A stretch of 64,000 bases of DNA from Rhodobacter sp. (GCA_027489175.1 JAIYAE010000004.1:310001-374000); one strand, 5' to 3'. Positions 45,118-53,528 are shown, numbered from the stretch's first letter. Notes: a model not told the origin generated them from the letters alone. Program-made: numbers and translations.

Positions 45118-45548
45118 CCGGATGGCCCCCCAAGTTTGCCAAGGGCGCGCAGCAGATCGAGTCGAATTTCCTGGATTTCACGGCAAGCCTCGATCAGGTC
45201 GGCTTCGGTTTCCGGTGTTACCGGCAGAGTTCCCATGTGCACTGCCTTCGCAAGCTGGTTCAAGTTTGACGATAGGCGGGACGCTCCCAAAGCCCCAAGA
45301 ACGCGGCCAAGTGCAGCCGCGTCCTTGATTTGGCTATTGCCCGGTTTTCTACGGAACCCGGCATCCTTGCCAAAGAGTCGCTCGCGGATATGGGCGGCGA
45401 GGGTTCTGCGCCCGCGCTCGTCATCAAGCCTTGCGCGCTCTTCAAAAGTGAAACGGATAGAGAACGGCGGAGGGCCTTCTGCATCCTCGCCGTTCCGAGA
45501 GGCCGGTCGATTTGCAAACTTATTGAAATTATGGGATAAGTTTGACAT
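45114..45548 (-). CDS. mobC: MobC-like relaxosome accessory protein
   Basis: A 144-residue MobC-like protein: FSIRFTFEERARLDDERGRR and AAHIRERLFG (ribbon-helix-helix-like part), then ALGRVLGALGASRLSSNLNQ with the conserved SNLNQLAKAVHMG motif of plasmid MobC proteins, which assist relaxase nicking by opening oriT. It is coupled to the relaxase gene. In the integrated state little room is left for a promoter, since only about 100 bp separate its start from the element boundary. Confidence 0.85.
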   Translation of the reverse strand: MSNLSHNFNKFANRPASRNGEDAEGPPPFSIRFTFEERARLDDERGRRTLAAHIRERLFGKDAGFRRKPGNSQIKDAAALGRVLGALGASRLSSNLNQLAKAVHMGTLPVTPETEADLIEACREIQEIRLDLLRALGKLGGPSG

Positions 45549-45651
45549 CGGCGCACCTCAGACTCTTCGAGTCCAGCTGTGCGAGATGGCGCTCCCACTC
45601 CTCAAGGGCGTGGATGAGGGAGTTCAATTGCTCTCCCTCCAGCTGCACCAT
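45529..45651 (-). other. Open 40-codon stretch at the right end of element A: probable native C-terminus of the serine recombinase in the circular form
   Basis: Read from the shared ATGGTGC heptamer (complement of 45645-45651), the minus strand gives MVQLEGEQLNSLIHALEEWE followed by RHLAQLDSKSLRCADVKLIP and TAA at 45529, just inside mobC. The frame relative to the heptamer is the same as in the recombinase gene at 19094. Joining the ends would yield a recombinase of about 554 residues with a helical charged tail, in place of the tRNA-antisense tail. Confidence 0.65.
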
Positions 45652-45669
45652 CTATCCCCTTGATTTTGC
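45645..45669 (+). repeat. Inner attachment sequence between elements A and B
   Basis: A 25-bp sequence (GCACCATCTATCC followed by CCTTGATTTTGC) that matches 51595-51619 with one mismatch. Its left 7 bp also match 19088-19094. To its left, AGTTCAATTG... only distantly resembles the tRNA 3' end. Confidence 0.82.
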
Positions 45670-45706
45670 CTAAGCATCTGATCCATTTTGGATTTGTGCC
45701 GCCCAC

Positions 45707-45716
45707 TAGTGCAGAT
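45707..45716 (+). promoter_or_regulatory. Candidate integrase arm-binding site, left end of element B
   Basis: TAGTGCAGAT, repeated exactly at 51507-51516 in the right end. GTGCAGAT occurs again at 45722-45729, overlapping the integrase start region. Paired short direct repeats inside both ends of an element are typical for tyrosine integrase arm sites. Confidence 0.5.
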
Positions 45717-45727
45717 GGGTCGTGCAG

Positions 45728-47389
45728 ATGCGTTATGCCATGCCAAATCCAGAACTGATCAACGGGAACTACTATCTCCGCCTTCATGTCCCGAAGGACG
45801 TTGCCGAGAAAGCCAGAGGAACCACTGTCGCAATCCCCGTGGGGGACGCGATCAAGTATCAGAAGGTCGGCTCGGTGGTTAAAGTCTCGCTGCTGACGAA
45901 GGTCGCAGCAGAGGCGAAGCAGCGCTTCACCAAAGCTCTAGCGGCAGTCGAAGCCCACTGGGACAGCCTCAGGCGTGGGCCAGTCAAGCTAACGCATAAG
46001 CAGTGCGTAGGGCTTGCAGGGGAGTTGTATTCAGACTTCATCAGGGTGACTGACGAGAACCCCGGCCCTCCCGATCTTTGGCAGCAGATCAGGAAGTGGG
46101 ACGAAGAAGCGAAAACCCCGAGGCTTCGTCCCATCGAAACGCTGATGGTTCCCATTCCAAAACCAAAAGCAGATTGGTCCATCGAAGAGCGTTTTGGAGG
46201 TTTCGCCGACGTCATGCTGCAAAGGCACAAACTGCAGGTGGATGCCGCCTCTCGCTGGCAGCTTGTGCTTCAGATTGCGAAGGCGTTGGACAAGGCTTCT
46301 GCCGTCATCCTGCGAAAAGCAGAAGGCGACTACAGCGACAGCGGCGAGACAAATGCCTTTCCGCAGTTCGTTCAGCCCAGCCCCGCCCCAGAACCAACAT
46401 GGAAGACGGAGCAGACAGGTGGTCGGGTTTCCATAACGCAGCTCTTCGAGTTCTGGGAGCGCGATCATCTAGCGTCGGGCAAGTCACCCCGCACCGTGAA
46501 GGACTTCCGGCACAAGGTAGCGTCACTCATCCGCTTCCTTGGACACGAGGACGCGGAACGGGTCACGCCGGAAAACATCTCGGACTGGTGCGATGCCCTC
46601 ACGGGCAACCAAGGCATAAACGCAAGGACCGTCAGTAAAAAGTATCTGGCCGTGGTGAAGCTGATCTACGCAATCGGCGTGGAGAAAAGGAAGATCAAGG
46701 ACAACCCGGCGAAGGATCGCAAGGTGCGCTACTCCAAGCCACGGAGAACGCGCCCGCGCGGGTTCACCAACGCAGAAGCTCTGGCGATCTTGAAGGCAAC
46801 CCTTGCGGACGATGACACGCACGGTCGCAGGACTGAAGAGAACCGGCGGGCTATCCGCTGGCTTCCTTGGATTTGCGCCTTTACGGGGGCCAGGATTACC
46901 GAAGCGGCACAGCTCCGCACCATCGACCTGATCGAAGAGGGCGGCATCCTCTGCCTTCGCATCACCCCAGAAGCAGGGTCGGTCAAGACGGGGAACTACA
47001 GGATCGTGCCGCTCCATCCTCAGCTCTTGGACATGGGCTTGCCTGCAATGATCCGCAGTCTGCCACCGGGGCCGATCTTCTACCACCTTAAGCCCTTCCG
47101 TGGCGTTGCGGCCGACCCGGTAGAACGCGCACAGAACGCTGGTGCAAAGGTCGGGGAGTGGGTGCGGAAGGTCGTCAAAATCACCGACCCTGTGCTGCAG
47201 CCGAACCACGCTTGGCGGCATCGCTTTAAGACGGTGGCGCGAGAAGTCGGGATGGACGTGGAAATCCGCGATGCCATCCAAGGGCATGAGGACGGCAAAG
47301 CTGCCAGCGACTACGGCGAAGTGACCATCAAGGCGATGTGGAACGCGCTGCAAGCCTTCCCGCGATACGACGTCACCGCAAAGCCTTGA
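45728..47389 (+). CDS. Tyrosine recombinase, integrase of element B
   Basis: A 553-residue phage-type integrase. The N-terminal part (NYYLRLHVPKDVAEKARGTT) is the DUF6538-like start common in alphaproteobacterial integrases; a SAM-like core-binding domain follows (FWERDHLASGKSPRTVKDFR). The catalytic domain shows FTGARITEAAQLR (Arg I), NHAWRHRFKTVA (His-x-x-Arg II), GHEDGKAASDYG (His III and nucleophilic Tyr). ATG at 45728 is preferred; GTG at 45722 and ATG at 45740 are alternatives. It lies next to the inner attachment sequence and reads into the element. Confidence 0.92.
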   Translation: MRYAMPNPELINGNYYLRLHVPKDVAEKARGTTVAIPVGDAIKYQKVGSVVKVSLLTKVAAEAKQRFTKALAAVEAHWDSLRRGPVKLTHKQCVGLAGELYSDFIRVTDENPGPPDLWQQIRKWDEEAKTPRLRPIETLMVPIPKPKADWSIEERFGGFADVMLQRHKLQVDAASRWQLVLQIAKALDKASAVILRKAEGDYSDSGETNAFPQFVQPSPAPEPTWKTEQTGGRVSITQLFEFWERDHLASGKSPRTVKDFRHKVASLIRFLGHEDAERVTPENISDWCDALTGNQGINARTVSKKYLAVVKLIYAIGVEKRKIKDNPAKDRKVRYSKPRRTRPRGFTNAEALAILKATLADDDTHGRRTEENRRAIRWLPWICAFTGARITEAAQLRTIDLIEEGGILCLRITPEAGSVKTGNYRIVPLHPQLLDMGLPAMIRSLPPGPIFYHLKPFRGVAADPVERAQNAGAKVGEWVRKVVKITDPVLQPNHAWRHRFKTVAREVGMDVEIRDAIQGHEDGKAASDYGEVTIKAMWNALQAFPRYDVTAKP

Positions 47390-48045
47390 AGACGCCTGCA
47401 GCGGCCCGCAGAGAGGCACTGGAGCCTGCCCCGACCTCGAGACGTAAGCTACGCCCAGCGCCCCTCTAGGGGCCTCCCAGCGCGTCCAGATGGGTTTGTC
47501 GCGGTCAGCTTGGTGACCATGCAGGGAGACGATCAAGTTGGGTGCCACCATTACAGAGACAAGCTCTCTGTGGGGGCCTCTCTAGCGGCAGCTGCAAGAC
47601 CAAGACTTGGGATGCATAGCCGGTGCCACCCTTGCCTGACCCATGAGCTGTGGGGGGTAAGGGGGGCATCTGCGGATGCAGACCAAGATAGGGTATCAGG
47701 GTCGTAGCCTAAGCTACCAGTTCAACGCTACCGGGTGAGGGAGCGGAGGGTGCCGGGGATAGCTTATGCTTGAGGCGTGGTGACAATCCCATCTACCCAG
47801 CCCCTTCAACATCGTCCATCAAGGTGCAGTAGCTCAAGCTACCTGCTCAGGGCCAAAGGGTCAGGAGAGGTGGGTGCTGGGATAGCTTTTGCTTGAAGCG
47901 TGGTGACCGTCCCATCCACCCAGCCCCTTCAACATCTTCCCTCAAGCGGGCGAGACTAAAGCGACCTTCCGTCTGCCATCATACCCAAACTGAACGAGGC
48001 AAGTTCTTGGCCCCATCGGTCTAGTGTGCAGTGAGTTCACAGGGT
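47390..48045. other. Non-coding interval with duplicated unit
   Basis: About 650 bp between the integrase and methylase genes with no supportable open frame. Its right half is occupied by the two repeat units described at 47704-47946. Confidence 0.6.
47704..47946. repeat. Two tandem units of about 123 bp, each with a small palindrome and a conserved 68-bp block
   Basis: Unit 1 begins with the hairpin GTAGC-CTAA-GCTAC (47704-47717) and ends in a 68-bp block (47756-47823); unit 2 begins with GTAGCT-CA-AGCTAC (47829-47842) and ends in a copy of the block (47879-47946), with seven mismatches out of 68. The middle segments of the units are not conserved. This arrangement could encode paired small RNAs or be a binding site. 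Confidence 0.75.
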
Positions 48046-49028
48046 CTACTCTGCAGCAACACTAGTCCGCATAAGGTCCAGGTCTTGAACTCGCATGACG
48101 TCCATCAACCTACGGCCCACCCATTCGGCGACGGGCGGCGTAACTGAGTTTCCGACCGCGTGGTAGCGGAGACTATCAATCCGGTCTGACTGCTTTTCGT
48201 CGAAATCGTGCGGGCGGGTCCAATCCAGTGGAAAGCCTTGCGCCAACTCAGTTTCGTTTGGTGTAAAGCGGCGGACCCTGCCTTCAGGATACCAAACATA
48301 GTTCCGAGACCAATCGGTTCCCGTGTGTCTCGCAGACTCAGCATAGATGCAGTGTGCGATTGATTTTACGAGCGGTCCCCGCTCAGGATCTCCAACGATT
48401 GTCTGAAAGAGGGAGGGAGATTTCTTCCCATCCGATCTACGCGCCGAAGAATCCCCACTGCCGCATTTTGGCTCAAAAAGTATTTCTCCGAGACCGGCCC
48501 TGTCTCGATGCATGGCAACAATGTAGACACGACGGCGTTGTTGGGGGACTCCGAAGTGCTTACTGTCAAGCACACGCCACGCGACGTCATACCCGCATTG
48601 GTCCAACGCTTTGAGAACGACGGCGAAGTCACGTCCGCCGTGGCTAGAGAGAAGCCCGTGGACGTTTTCAAGGATAATGGCTCTCGGGTTGCGTCCTCGA
48701 ACAAGCCGCATAAAGTCGTGAAAGAGTCCAGACTGGCTTCCGCCAAGCCCTGATCGCGGCCCCATTCGTGCCAAGCTGAGGTCTTGGCAGGGGAAGCCTG
48801 CGGCCCAAACGTCAGAGGTAGGGATTCTTGAGTCATCGAGTTTCCTGATGTCATCGTCAATGGGCAGGTTTGGCCAGTGCTGTCTGAGGATGTCGCGGCA
48901 AAACGGTTTCACTTCGCACTGGAACACCACGCGAAAGCCCGCCCGCTCAAGCCCAAGGTCAAGGCCCCCGATGCCTGAGAAGAATGATGCGACGGTATAC
49001 AGCTTAGCGCCCCCCCGGTGCGGAACAT
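48046..49028 (-). CDS. C5-cytosine DNA methyltransferase, start interrupted by a G7 tract (frameshifted or phase-off)
   Basis: From the conserved motif I (SFFSGIGGLDLGLERAGFR) to the C-terminus the frame is intact: catalytic loop GFPCQDLS (motif IV), ILENVHGL (VI), VPQQRRRVYIVA (VIII), VGNSVTPPVAEW (X). No ATG, GTG or TTG precedes motif I in this frame; only GTG downstream (48930) or a CTG (49002). An ATG at 49028 reaches it only if the C7 tract at 49010-49016 (G7 in the gene) had eight residues; it would then read MFRTGGGAKLYTVASFFSG. So the gene seems off through a one-base slip, or the sequence has an error. Partner of the divergent HNH gene. Confidence 0.78.
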
Positions 49029-49146
49029 TGTGAGAACTTTTCAGTGACCTTACCTGACTTACCGCGAATCCGTCAACAGATGGTTTACCTGAGGAAGTCC
49101 TGCGATGCTACTATCAGTGGTAGAATCAGTGTCAGGATAGCCCACA

Positions 49147-50136
49147 ATGGCCACATGCTCAGTAAGGTGGCGGTCCTCTGGCGGGCGGGGCGAGTTTGAG
49201 TTCGTTCCTGCTGACAGCCTAGAAGACCGTGAGGTCCAGATCTTTCTGGAAGACCTTAACCTGACCATCCCAGCCGAGGTCAGGGGTGAGCGGAAACAGG
49301 GAAAGCCTCGGCTGCGAAAGCACGAGGGGAACAACAGGAAGAAACTGCATCTACCTGACCTTGTCATGGCCATAGCACGACTCCCAGCTCCTGCCCGTGA
49401 GGATGTCCTGCACTCAGTCACTTTCCCGCTCCAGTCCAAGTCATTCGTGATGGACGCGATGGACTTCGACATCATCGTCGATGACGGGTTGACCGTTACA
49501 CTTGCCCCGCTTCGCGTGTCGATCCGTAACGCAAAGTTCCAAGTTGATCTGCAAGACCGCATCAAGGCGATAGCAGACGATCTTCTGAACCTGCCCATGA
49601 TTGCCTCTAAGCACCCGGCGCTTGCAGCCGCGATAGAAGCGCATGGCGCAGAACTGATGAAGGCCGTAAACTCATCCGAACTTCGGCTGGCAGCAGACGC
49701 TGTCAACGACCTGCAAGCACAGGTCTTTGGCCTGACGAACGCGGGTTCTGCAACGAAGTTGGAGGAAGCTGCCGCGAAACCACCAGTCGAACTTGAGGAA
49801 GAGATAGTTGGCGTTGAAGGCAAGCTCCTAACTCGGATTCATGTTTACAAGGAGCGCGACAAGGTATTCGCGGCCCGGGCAAAGAAACACTACAAGGACA
49901 AATGGGGCGGCAAGCTGCTCTGCGAAGCCTGTGGAATGGACCCTGTGGAAAAATACGGGGCTGACGGTGAGCGGTGCCTTGAGGCGCATCATCGAGTTCC
50001 GATAGAGGAACTTCAACCTGACAGCATCACTCGGCTCGATGAAATGGCTATAGTTTGCGCCAGTTGTCACCGGATCGTCCACTCACGCAAGCCGTGTCTT
50101 ACGATAGAAGACCTAGCGAAAATCCTGGGCCGGTAG
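49147..50136 (+). CDS. HNH endonuclease, probable restriction partner of the methylase
   Basis: A 329-residue protein with a C-terminal HNH nuclease domain: CEACGMDPV, LEAHHRVPI with the HH of the catalytic site, and VCASCHRIVH, the two CxxC pairs binding zinc. The N-terminal 230 residues (IFLEDLNLTIPAEVRGERKQ) have no recognised domain and may read the target. It is divergent from the C5-methylase gene, a common layout of type II restriction-modification. If the methylase is truly off, host survival would require the nuclease to be inactive, non-toxic or dependent on modified DNA. Confidence 0.82.
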   Translation: MATCSVRWRSSGGRGEFEFVPADSLEDREVQIFLEDLNLTIPAEVRGERKQGKPRLRKHEGNNRKKLHLPDLVMAIARLPAPAREDVLHSVTFPLQSKSFVMDAMDFDIIVDDGLTVTLAPLRVSIRNAKFQVDLQDRIKAIADDLLNLPMIASKHPALAAAIEAHGAELMKAVNSSELRLAADAVNDLQAQVFGLTNAGSATKLEEAAAKPPVELEEEIVGVEGKLLTRIHVYKERDKVFAARAKKHYKDKWGGKLLCEACGMDPVEKYGADGERCLEAHHRVPIEELQPDSITRLDEMAIVCASCHRIVHSRKPCLTIEDLAKILGR

Positions 50137-50477
50137 CTCATCGGGAGTATTAAACACCGGCTAGTCAGGGAAAGACCTGAAGCGACCCCGGCATGTTTTC
50201 ATGGTGCATTTCTGAGCGGCCCACCGATACTCCATCGCACCGCGTTTTCCCCCATGCCCGGGGTCTACCCGTGGTGGGGGGGTCTCAGCTTTTCCCAGCA
50301 ACCATCCTTGTAGCCCAGCGCCACCCGACCAGCGCCCCTTCTCACCCTACCGGCTGCACCCGTCCCTCCCCCCTTCCATCCCCGCCACAAGCACCTTTCG
50401 TATCAAGCACAACGATCATTGACGATTGATACGGGCTTGCTTACCTTCCTTTCCAGACGAAGGGAGGAGGAAGCCTC
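50137..50477. other. Intergenic interval before the small recombinase
   Basis: About 340 bp without a supportable gene; the right half is a strongly pyrimidine-biased run (50325-50400). GGGAGGAGGAA just before 50478 is the ribosome-binding site of the recombinase. Confidence 0.5.
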
Positions 50478-51134
50478 ATGAAGCAATACGTCACCTACAA
50501 GCGCGTCAGCACGGCAGAGCAGGGCCGCAGCGGCCTTGGGCTTGAAGCTCAGGACCGTGACATGCAGCTCTACCTTGAGACCTTCTCCGAAGTTCCCTTC
50601 GAGGTCGTAGCCGAGTTCTTGGACGTGCAGAACGGCGGGAACGATGATCGCCCGGAGTTGGCCAAGGCCATCGCACTGGCCAAGCGCACGGGGGCGGAAC
50701 TGCTGGTCGCCAAGCTGGACCGCCTCAGCCGTGATGTGGCCTTCATCGCCACCCTGCTGAAGGACAAACGTCTGAGCTTCCGCGTGGCATCCATGCCCCA
50801 TGCCGACAAGTTCCAGCTCCACATCTACGCCGCGCTGGCAGAGCAGGAACGTGACTTCATTTCCCGCCGCACCAAGGCCGCACTGGCCGCTGCGAAGGCC
50901 AAGGGGAAGGTCTTGGGCGGGCTGCGGGACACCACAATGAAGCGAAACGAAGTGGTCAAGCGGGACGCCCAGCGCCGCGCTACTGACCTGCAGGGGGTGC
51001 TGCTGCCCATGCGGCAGGCAGGGAAGTCGCTACGCGAGATCGCAACCGAGCTGTCCCGACTTGGCGTCAAGACGGCGCGGGGAGGAGAGTGGACCGCAGC
51101 ACAGGTATCGCGGCATCTGTCACGTTTGTCTTGA
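50478..51134 (+). CDS. Small serine recombinase (resolvase/invertase family)
   Basis: A 218-residue recombinase: VTYKRVSTAEQGRSGLGLEA with the catalytic Ser at about residue 11, AKLDRLSRD, AALAEQERDFISRRTKAALA (helix E), and a C-terminal HTH (SLREIATELSRLGVKTARGG). The length suits a resolvase or invertase. It would resolve or invert DNA at a res/inversion site that I did not find. It has no link to the tRNA attachment, which the tyrosine integrase at 45728 covers. The start has a strong site. Confidence 0.88.
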   Translation: MKQYVTYKRVSTAEQGRSGLGLEAQDRDMQLYLETFSEVPFEVVAEFLDVQNGGNDDRPELAKAIALAKRTGAELLVAKLDRLSRDVAFIATLLKDKRLSFRVASMPHADKFQLHIYAALAEQERDFISRRTKAALAAAKAKGKVLGGLRDTTMKRNEVVKRDAQRRATDLQGVLLPMRQAGKSLREIATELSRLGVKTARGGEWTAAQVSRHLSRLS

Positions 51135-51151
51135 GAAGGAGAAGACGAAGA

Positions 51152-51466
51152 ATGAAGCTGATCCCAGTCATCATCATTGCATCACTTGCTGGCGCTGGTG
51201 GCTATGTCTCCGGCCAGCAGAGCATCAAGGCCAAGAGCTTCGATGAGTTCACGCCACGCTTCGCGGATGAGACCTTCACCGACCACAAGTGCGTCGTGCT
51301 GGTCGAACGAGACGATAGCAGGCTTATCTACCGGGGCTGCTGGGCGTCCCACATCGTGGAAGCATCCCGCGCAACTTGGAAGGCCACAGGGCAACAGTTC
51401 CCCTACTGGCCCATCGCCGAGTTCAACAGGGAGACTGACCCTCTGGACCTCAACCCACGCTACTGA
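51152..51466 (+). CDS. Small exported or anchored hypothetical protein, 104 aa
   Basis: The N-terminus MKLIPVIIIASLAGAGGYVS is a signal peptide or single anchor. The rest contains two Cys (DHKCVVLVERDD and YRGCWASHIVE) that could form a disulphide outside the cytoplasm. Family unknown. An AAGGAGAAG site lies upstream and the gene begins 17 bp after the recombinase, so they are likely cotranscribed. Confidence 0.62.
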   Translation: MKLIPVIIIASLAGAGGYVSGQQSIKAKSFDEFTPRFADETFTDHKCVVLVERDDSRLIYRGCWASHIVEASRATWKATGQQFPYWPIAEFNRETDPLDLNPRY

Positions 51467-51506
51467 TGCCTGCCCTTGAAGGGGCGGCACGACTGGTGCA
51501 TACAGT

Positions 51507-51516
51507 TAGTGCAGAT
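51507..51516 (+). promoter_or_regulatory. Candidate integrase arm-binding site, right end of element B
   Basis: TAGTGCAGAT, identical to 45707-45716, 62 bp before the tRNA-like repeat. It lies in the non-coding 51467-51577 interval with other GTGCA/TGCAC repeats. Confidence 0.45.
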
Positions 51517-51577
51517 CAACAGCGGCACAACTGCACGGTGCAAGCAAAATCAATGGCTTAGGCGGCAAGGGTTAGAC

Positions 51578-51601
51578 TTCAATCCTCTCTTGCAGCACCA
51601 T
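51578..51601 (+). repeat. Right attachment repeat (copy of tRNA-Thr 3' end)
   Basis: 24 bp identical to 19071-19094. No tRNA 5' part is present, so it is not a second gene. The one-mismatch match to 45645-45669 extends from 51595 to 51619, so the full attachment core of element B is about 42 bp. Confidence 0.92.
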
Positions 51602-52123
51602 CCATCCCCTTGATTTTGCGGAAATGCCTGATCGCTTCAGGTCTAGGTCGCGCGGTGCCGCAGGGTTTGGCCCAAGGCGCTGGGGACGGTGGGTCGGGCG
51701 GTTCTGCACCGCCACGCTGGGTCACCAGCCTACCGGCAGCCGGGAAACGGGCGGGCCGCTGCCCGGGAGCCGTGATCCAGGCCTTTGGAACGGGTCTTCC
51801 CCTGTCGCCTTGGCCTCCCGCGGCTGGAACGGGCAATCCCTTTCGCAAGGCGGTGCATATGGGGCCGCTCGCCCAGGTCATCCCCACGCGCCAGGGACTG
51901 ACACGCCATCGTTGACGGTCTGTCCGATTCGAATGACACTGCCCTCGTGCAAGGGGGGAGTGAGCCGGTGATGACAGGGCCATCCGATTTGGTCGTGCGG
52001 GCTGCGTTCGGCCAAGGGGGAGCTGCGGTCCGGTTCCATCGCCCGGGTTGCGCCTGCCTTTACCGCCACGGATACTTGACCATGGGCCAGCGATAATCGC
52101 CCGGATCATACGGGGAAGCCTTG
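51602..52123. other. Intergenic chromosomal flank
   Basis: About 520 bp between the island and the response-regulator gene. Open frames on either strand have no ribosome-binding site or recognisable protein. High GC, as in the chromosome. No promoter could be assigned with confidence. Confidence 0.5.
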
Positions 52124-53524
52124 ATGCCGCTTGCTCCCAGTAGTCTTTCGCCCCGTGACAAAAGGCCGGCCGCGCCGCGCGAGCAGCGGAGCTTTGGGGA
52201 AGAACTGGCCCATGCGGCGGTGCTTGTCATCGACGACGAGCCGGGGATGCGCAACTTCCTGTCCAAGGTGCTGATCGAACATTGCGCCCGGGTGGATGTG
52301 ACCGCGCATACCCGTGACGCCGCCCGCCTGCTGGATGACAATTCCTATGACGTGATCGTTCTGGACAACCTCATGCCCGACAAGACCGGCCTAGAATGGC
52401 TGGCCGAACAGGGCCGGATCGGCCTTTACAGCGATGTCGTCCTGATCACCGCGCATGCCGATCTTGACACGGCGATCCAGGCGATCCGCGCCGGGGCGGG
52501 TGACCTGTTGCTGAAACCGTTCCGGTCCAACCAGGTGCTGAACGCGGTGGCGCGCAGTCTGGAGCGGGCGCGCCTCAGGCGGCAGAATTCGGTCCTGCGG
52601 CACGAGCTTGAGGTCGGGCGCGACATCCTGAAACACCGCGATGCCCTCCTTGGCACTTCGGCCGAGATTCAGGCCGCGCGCCAGACGATCCGGCAGGCCG
52701 CCGTGTCGCATGCCAATGTCGTCTTTCGCGGTGAGGTGGGGTCGGGCAAGCAGGTTGCGGCGCGGATGCTGCATGCCGCATCCCCCCGCGCGGCCAGTCC
52801 CTTCGTGTGCCTGCAATGCTATGGCATGACCGAGCAGGCCCTACAGGACCGGCTTTTCGGCCATCTGGACCCGCAGTCCGACCGATCGGTTGCCGGTCAG
52901 GAGGGCATACTGCTGAGTGCGGCTGGCGGCACGCTTTATCTTGAGGACGTGGACATGCTGTCCGCCGGTTGCCAGAACATCCTTGCGGAACTGGTGTCCA
53001 CGGGCCGCTACAGCCCCGTTGGTGCGCGCCGCAGCCTGGGGTTCGACATGCGGATCATCTGCTCGACCACCCGGCCGCTGGGCGAAGTGGCGGCCTCGCG
53101 CATGTTCCGCGCCGATCTGTTCTATCTTCTGGCGGTGGTCGAGATTGCCCTGCCGCCCTTGCGCCGACGCACCGCCGACATCATCGAGCTGACGGTCTAT
53201 TTCTCGGAAATGCTGTCGCAGCGGATCGGCACGTCGATCCCGGTCTTCTCGCCGATGGCGCGGCGGCGGTTCCTGTCCTACGACTGGCCGGGCAATGTGA
53301 TGGAACTGCGAAATACCGTCGAACGGGCCTTGATCCACGGCGACTTTGAGGCCGCCCTTGGCACCGGAGCCCCCACGCCGGAGCTTGAGGATCTCGCCTC
53401 GGTCGAGAGGCGGCATATCCTGGCGATGCTGGATGCCTGCGACGGCAACCGGGCCGAGGCGGCCCGAAGGCTGGGCGTCGCGCGCAAGACCATCGACCGG
53501 AAATGCCAGTCCTGGGGGCTTTAG
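52124..53524 (+). CDS. NtrC-type response regulator lacking the GAFTGA loop
   Basis: A 466-residue regulator. The receiver (about 30-150) has the acidic pair VIDDEPG, phospho-acceptor Asp81 (VLDNLMPD) and LLKPF with the conserved Lys. The AAA+ domain has an altered Walker A GEVGSGKQ and Walker B GGTLYLEDVD; the stretch normally holding GAFTGA reads LFGHLDPQSDRSVAG, so the sigma-54 contact is missing. The C-terminus is a Fis-type HTH (GNRAEAARRLGVARKTIDRK). It thus probably acts with sigma-70-type polymerase, as described for Rhodobacter capsulatus NtrC. ATG at 52124; the histidine kinase gene begins 4 bp after its stop. Confidence 0.88.
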   Translation: MPLAPSSLSPRDKRPAAPREQRSFGEELAHAAVLVIDDEPGMRNFLSKVLIEHCARVDVTAHTRDAARLLDDNSYDVIVLDNLMPDKTGLEWLAEQGRIGLYSDVVLITAHADLDTAIQAIRAGAGDLLLKPFRSNQVLNAVARSLERARLRRQNSVLRHELEVGRDILKHRDALLGTSAEIQAARQTIRQAAVSHANVVFRGEVGSGKQVAARMLHAASPRAASPFVCLQCYGMTEQALQDRLFGHLDPQSDRSVAGQEGILLSAAGGTLYLEDVDMLSAGCQNILAELVSTGRYSPVGARRSLGFDMRIICSTTRPLGEVAASRMFRADLFYLLAVVEIALPPLRRRTADIIELTVYFSEMLSQRIGTSIPVFSPMARRRFLSYDWPGNVMELRNTVERALIHGDFEAALGTGAPTPELEDLASVERRHILAMLDACDGNRAEAARRLGVARKTIDRKCQSWGL

Positions 53525-53528
53525 GGTG

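Larger units (their letters stand above)
45645..51601. mobile_element. Element B: tyrosine-integrase genomic island with restriction-modification cargo (about 6 kb)
   Basis: Flanked by the 25-bp near-identical direct repeats at 45645 and 51595. It carries the integrase at the left end, the 123-bp repeats, a C5 methylase/HNH pair, a small serine recombinase and an exported protein. The 24-bp perfect tRNA copy at 51578-51601 is the other half of its attachment site; the matching half is at 19071, displaced by element A. Confidence 0.78.

Noticed and set aside
45561-45573. GACTC-TTC-GAGTC hairpin next to mobC as oriT
   Set aside because: Short, and it lies in the probable coding tail of the recombinase; no nic-like sequence recognised. 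oriT remains unlocated.
47704-47946. CRISPR array
   Set aside because: Only two units, 68-bp block and 123-bp period, no spacer pattern and no cas gene in the window.
51578-51601. Second tRNA-Thr
   Set aside because: Only the 3' 23 bases are present; no D-arm or anticodon arm upstream.
51579-52109. Open frame of 176 codons on the minus strand
   Set aside because: Pro/Arg/Gly-rich sequence with no family resemblance, overlapping the attachment repeat, no ribosome-binding site.
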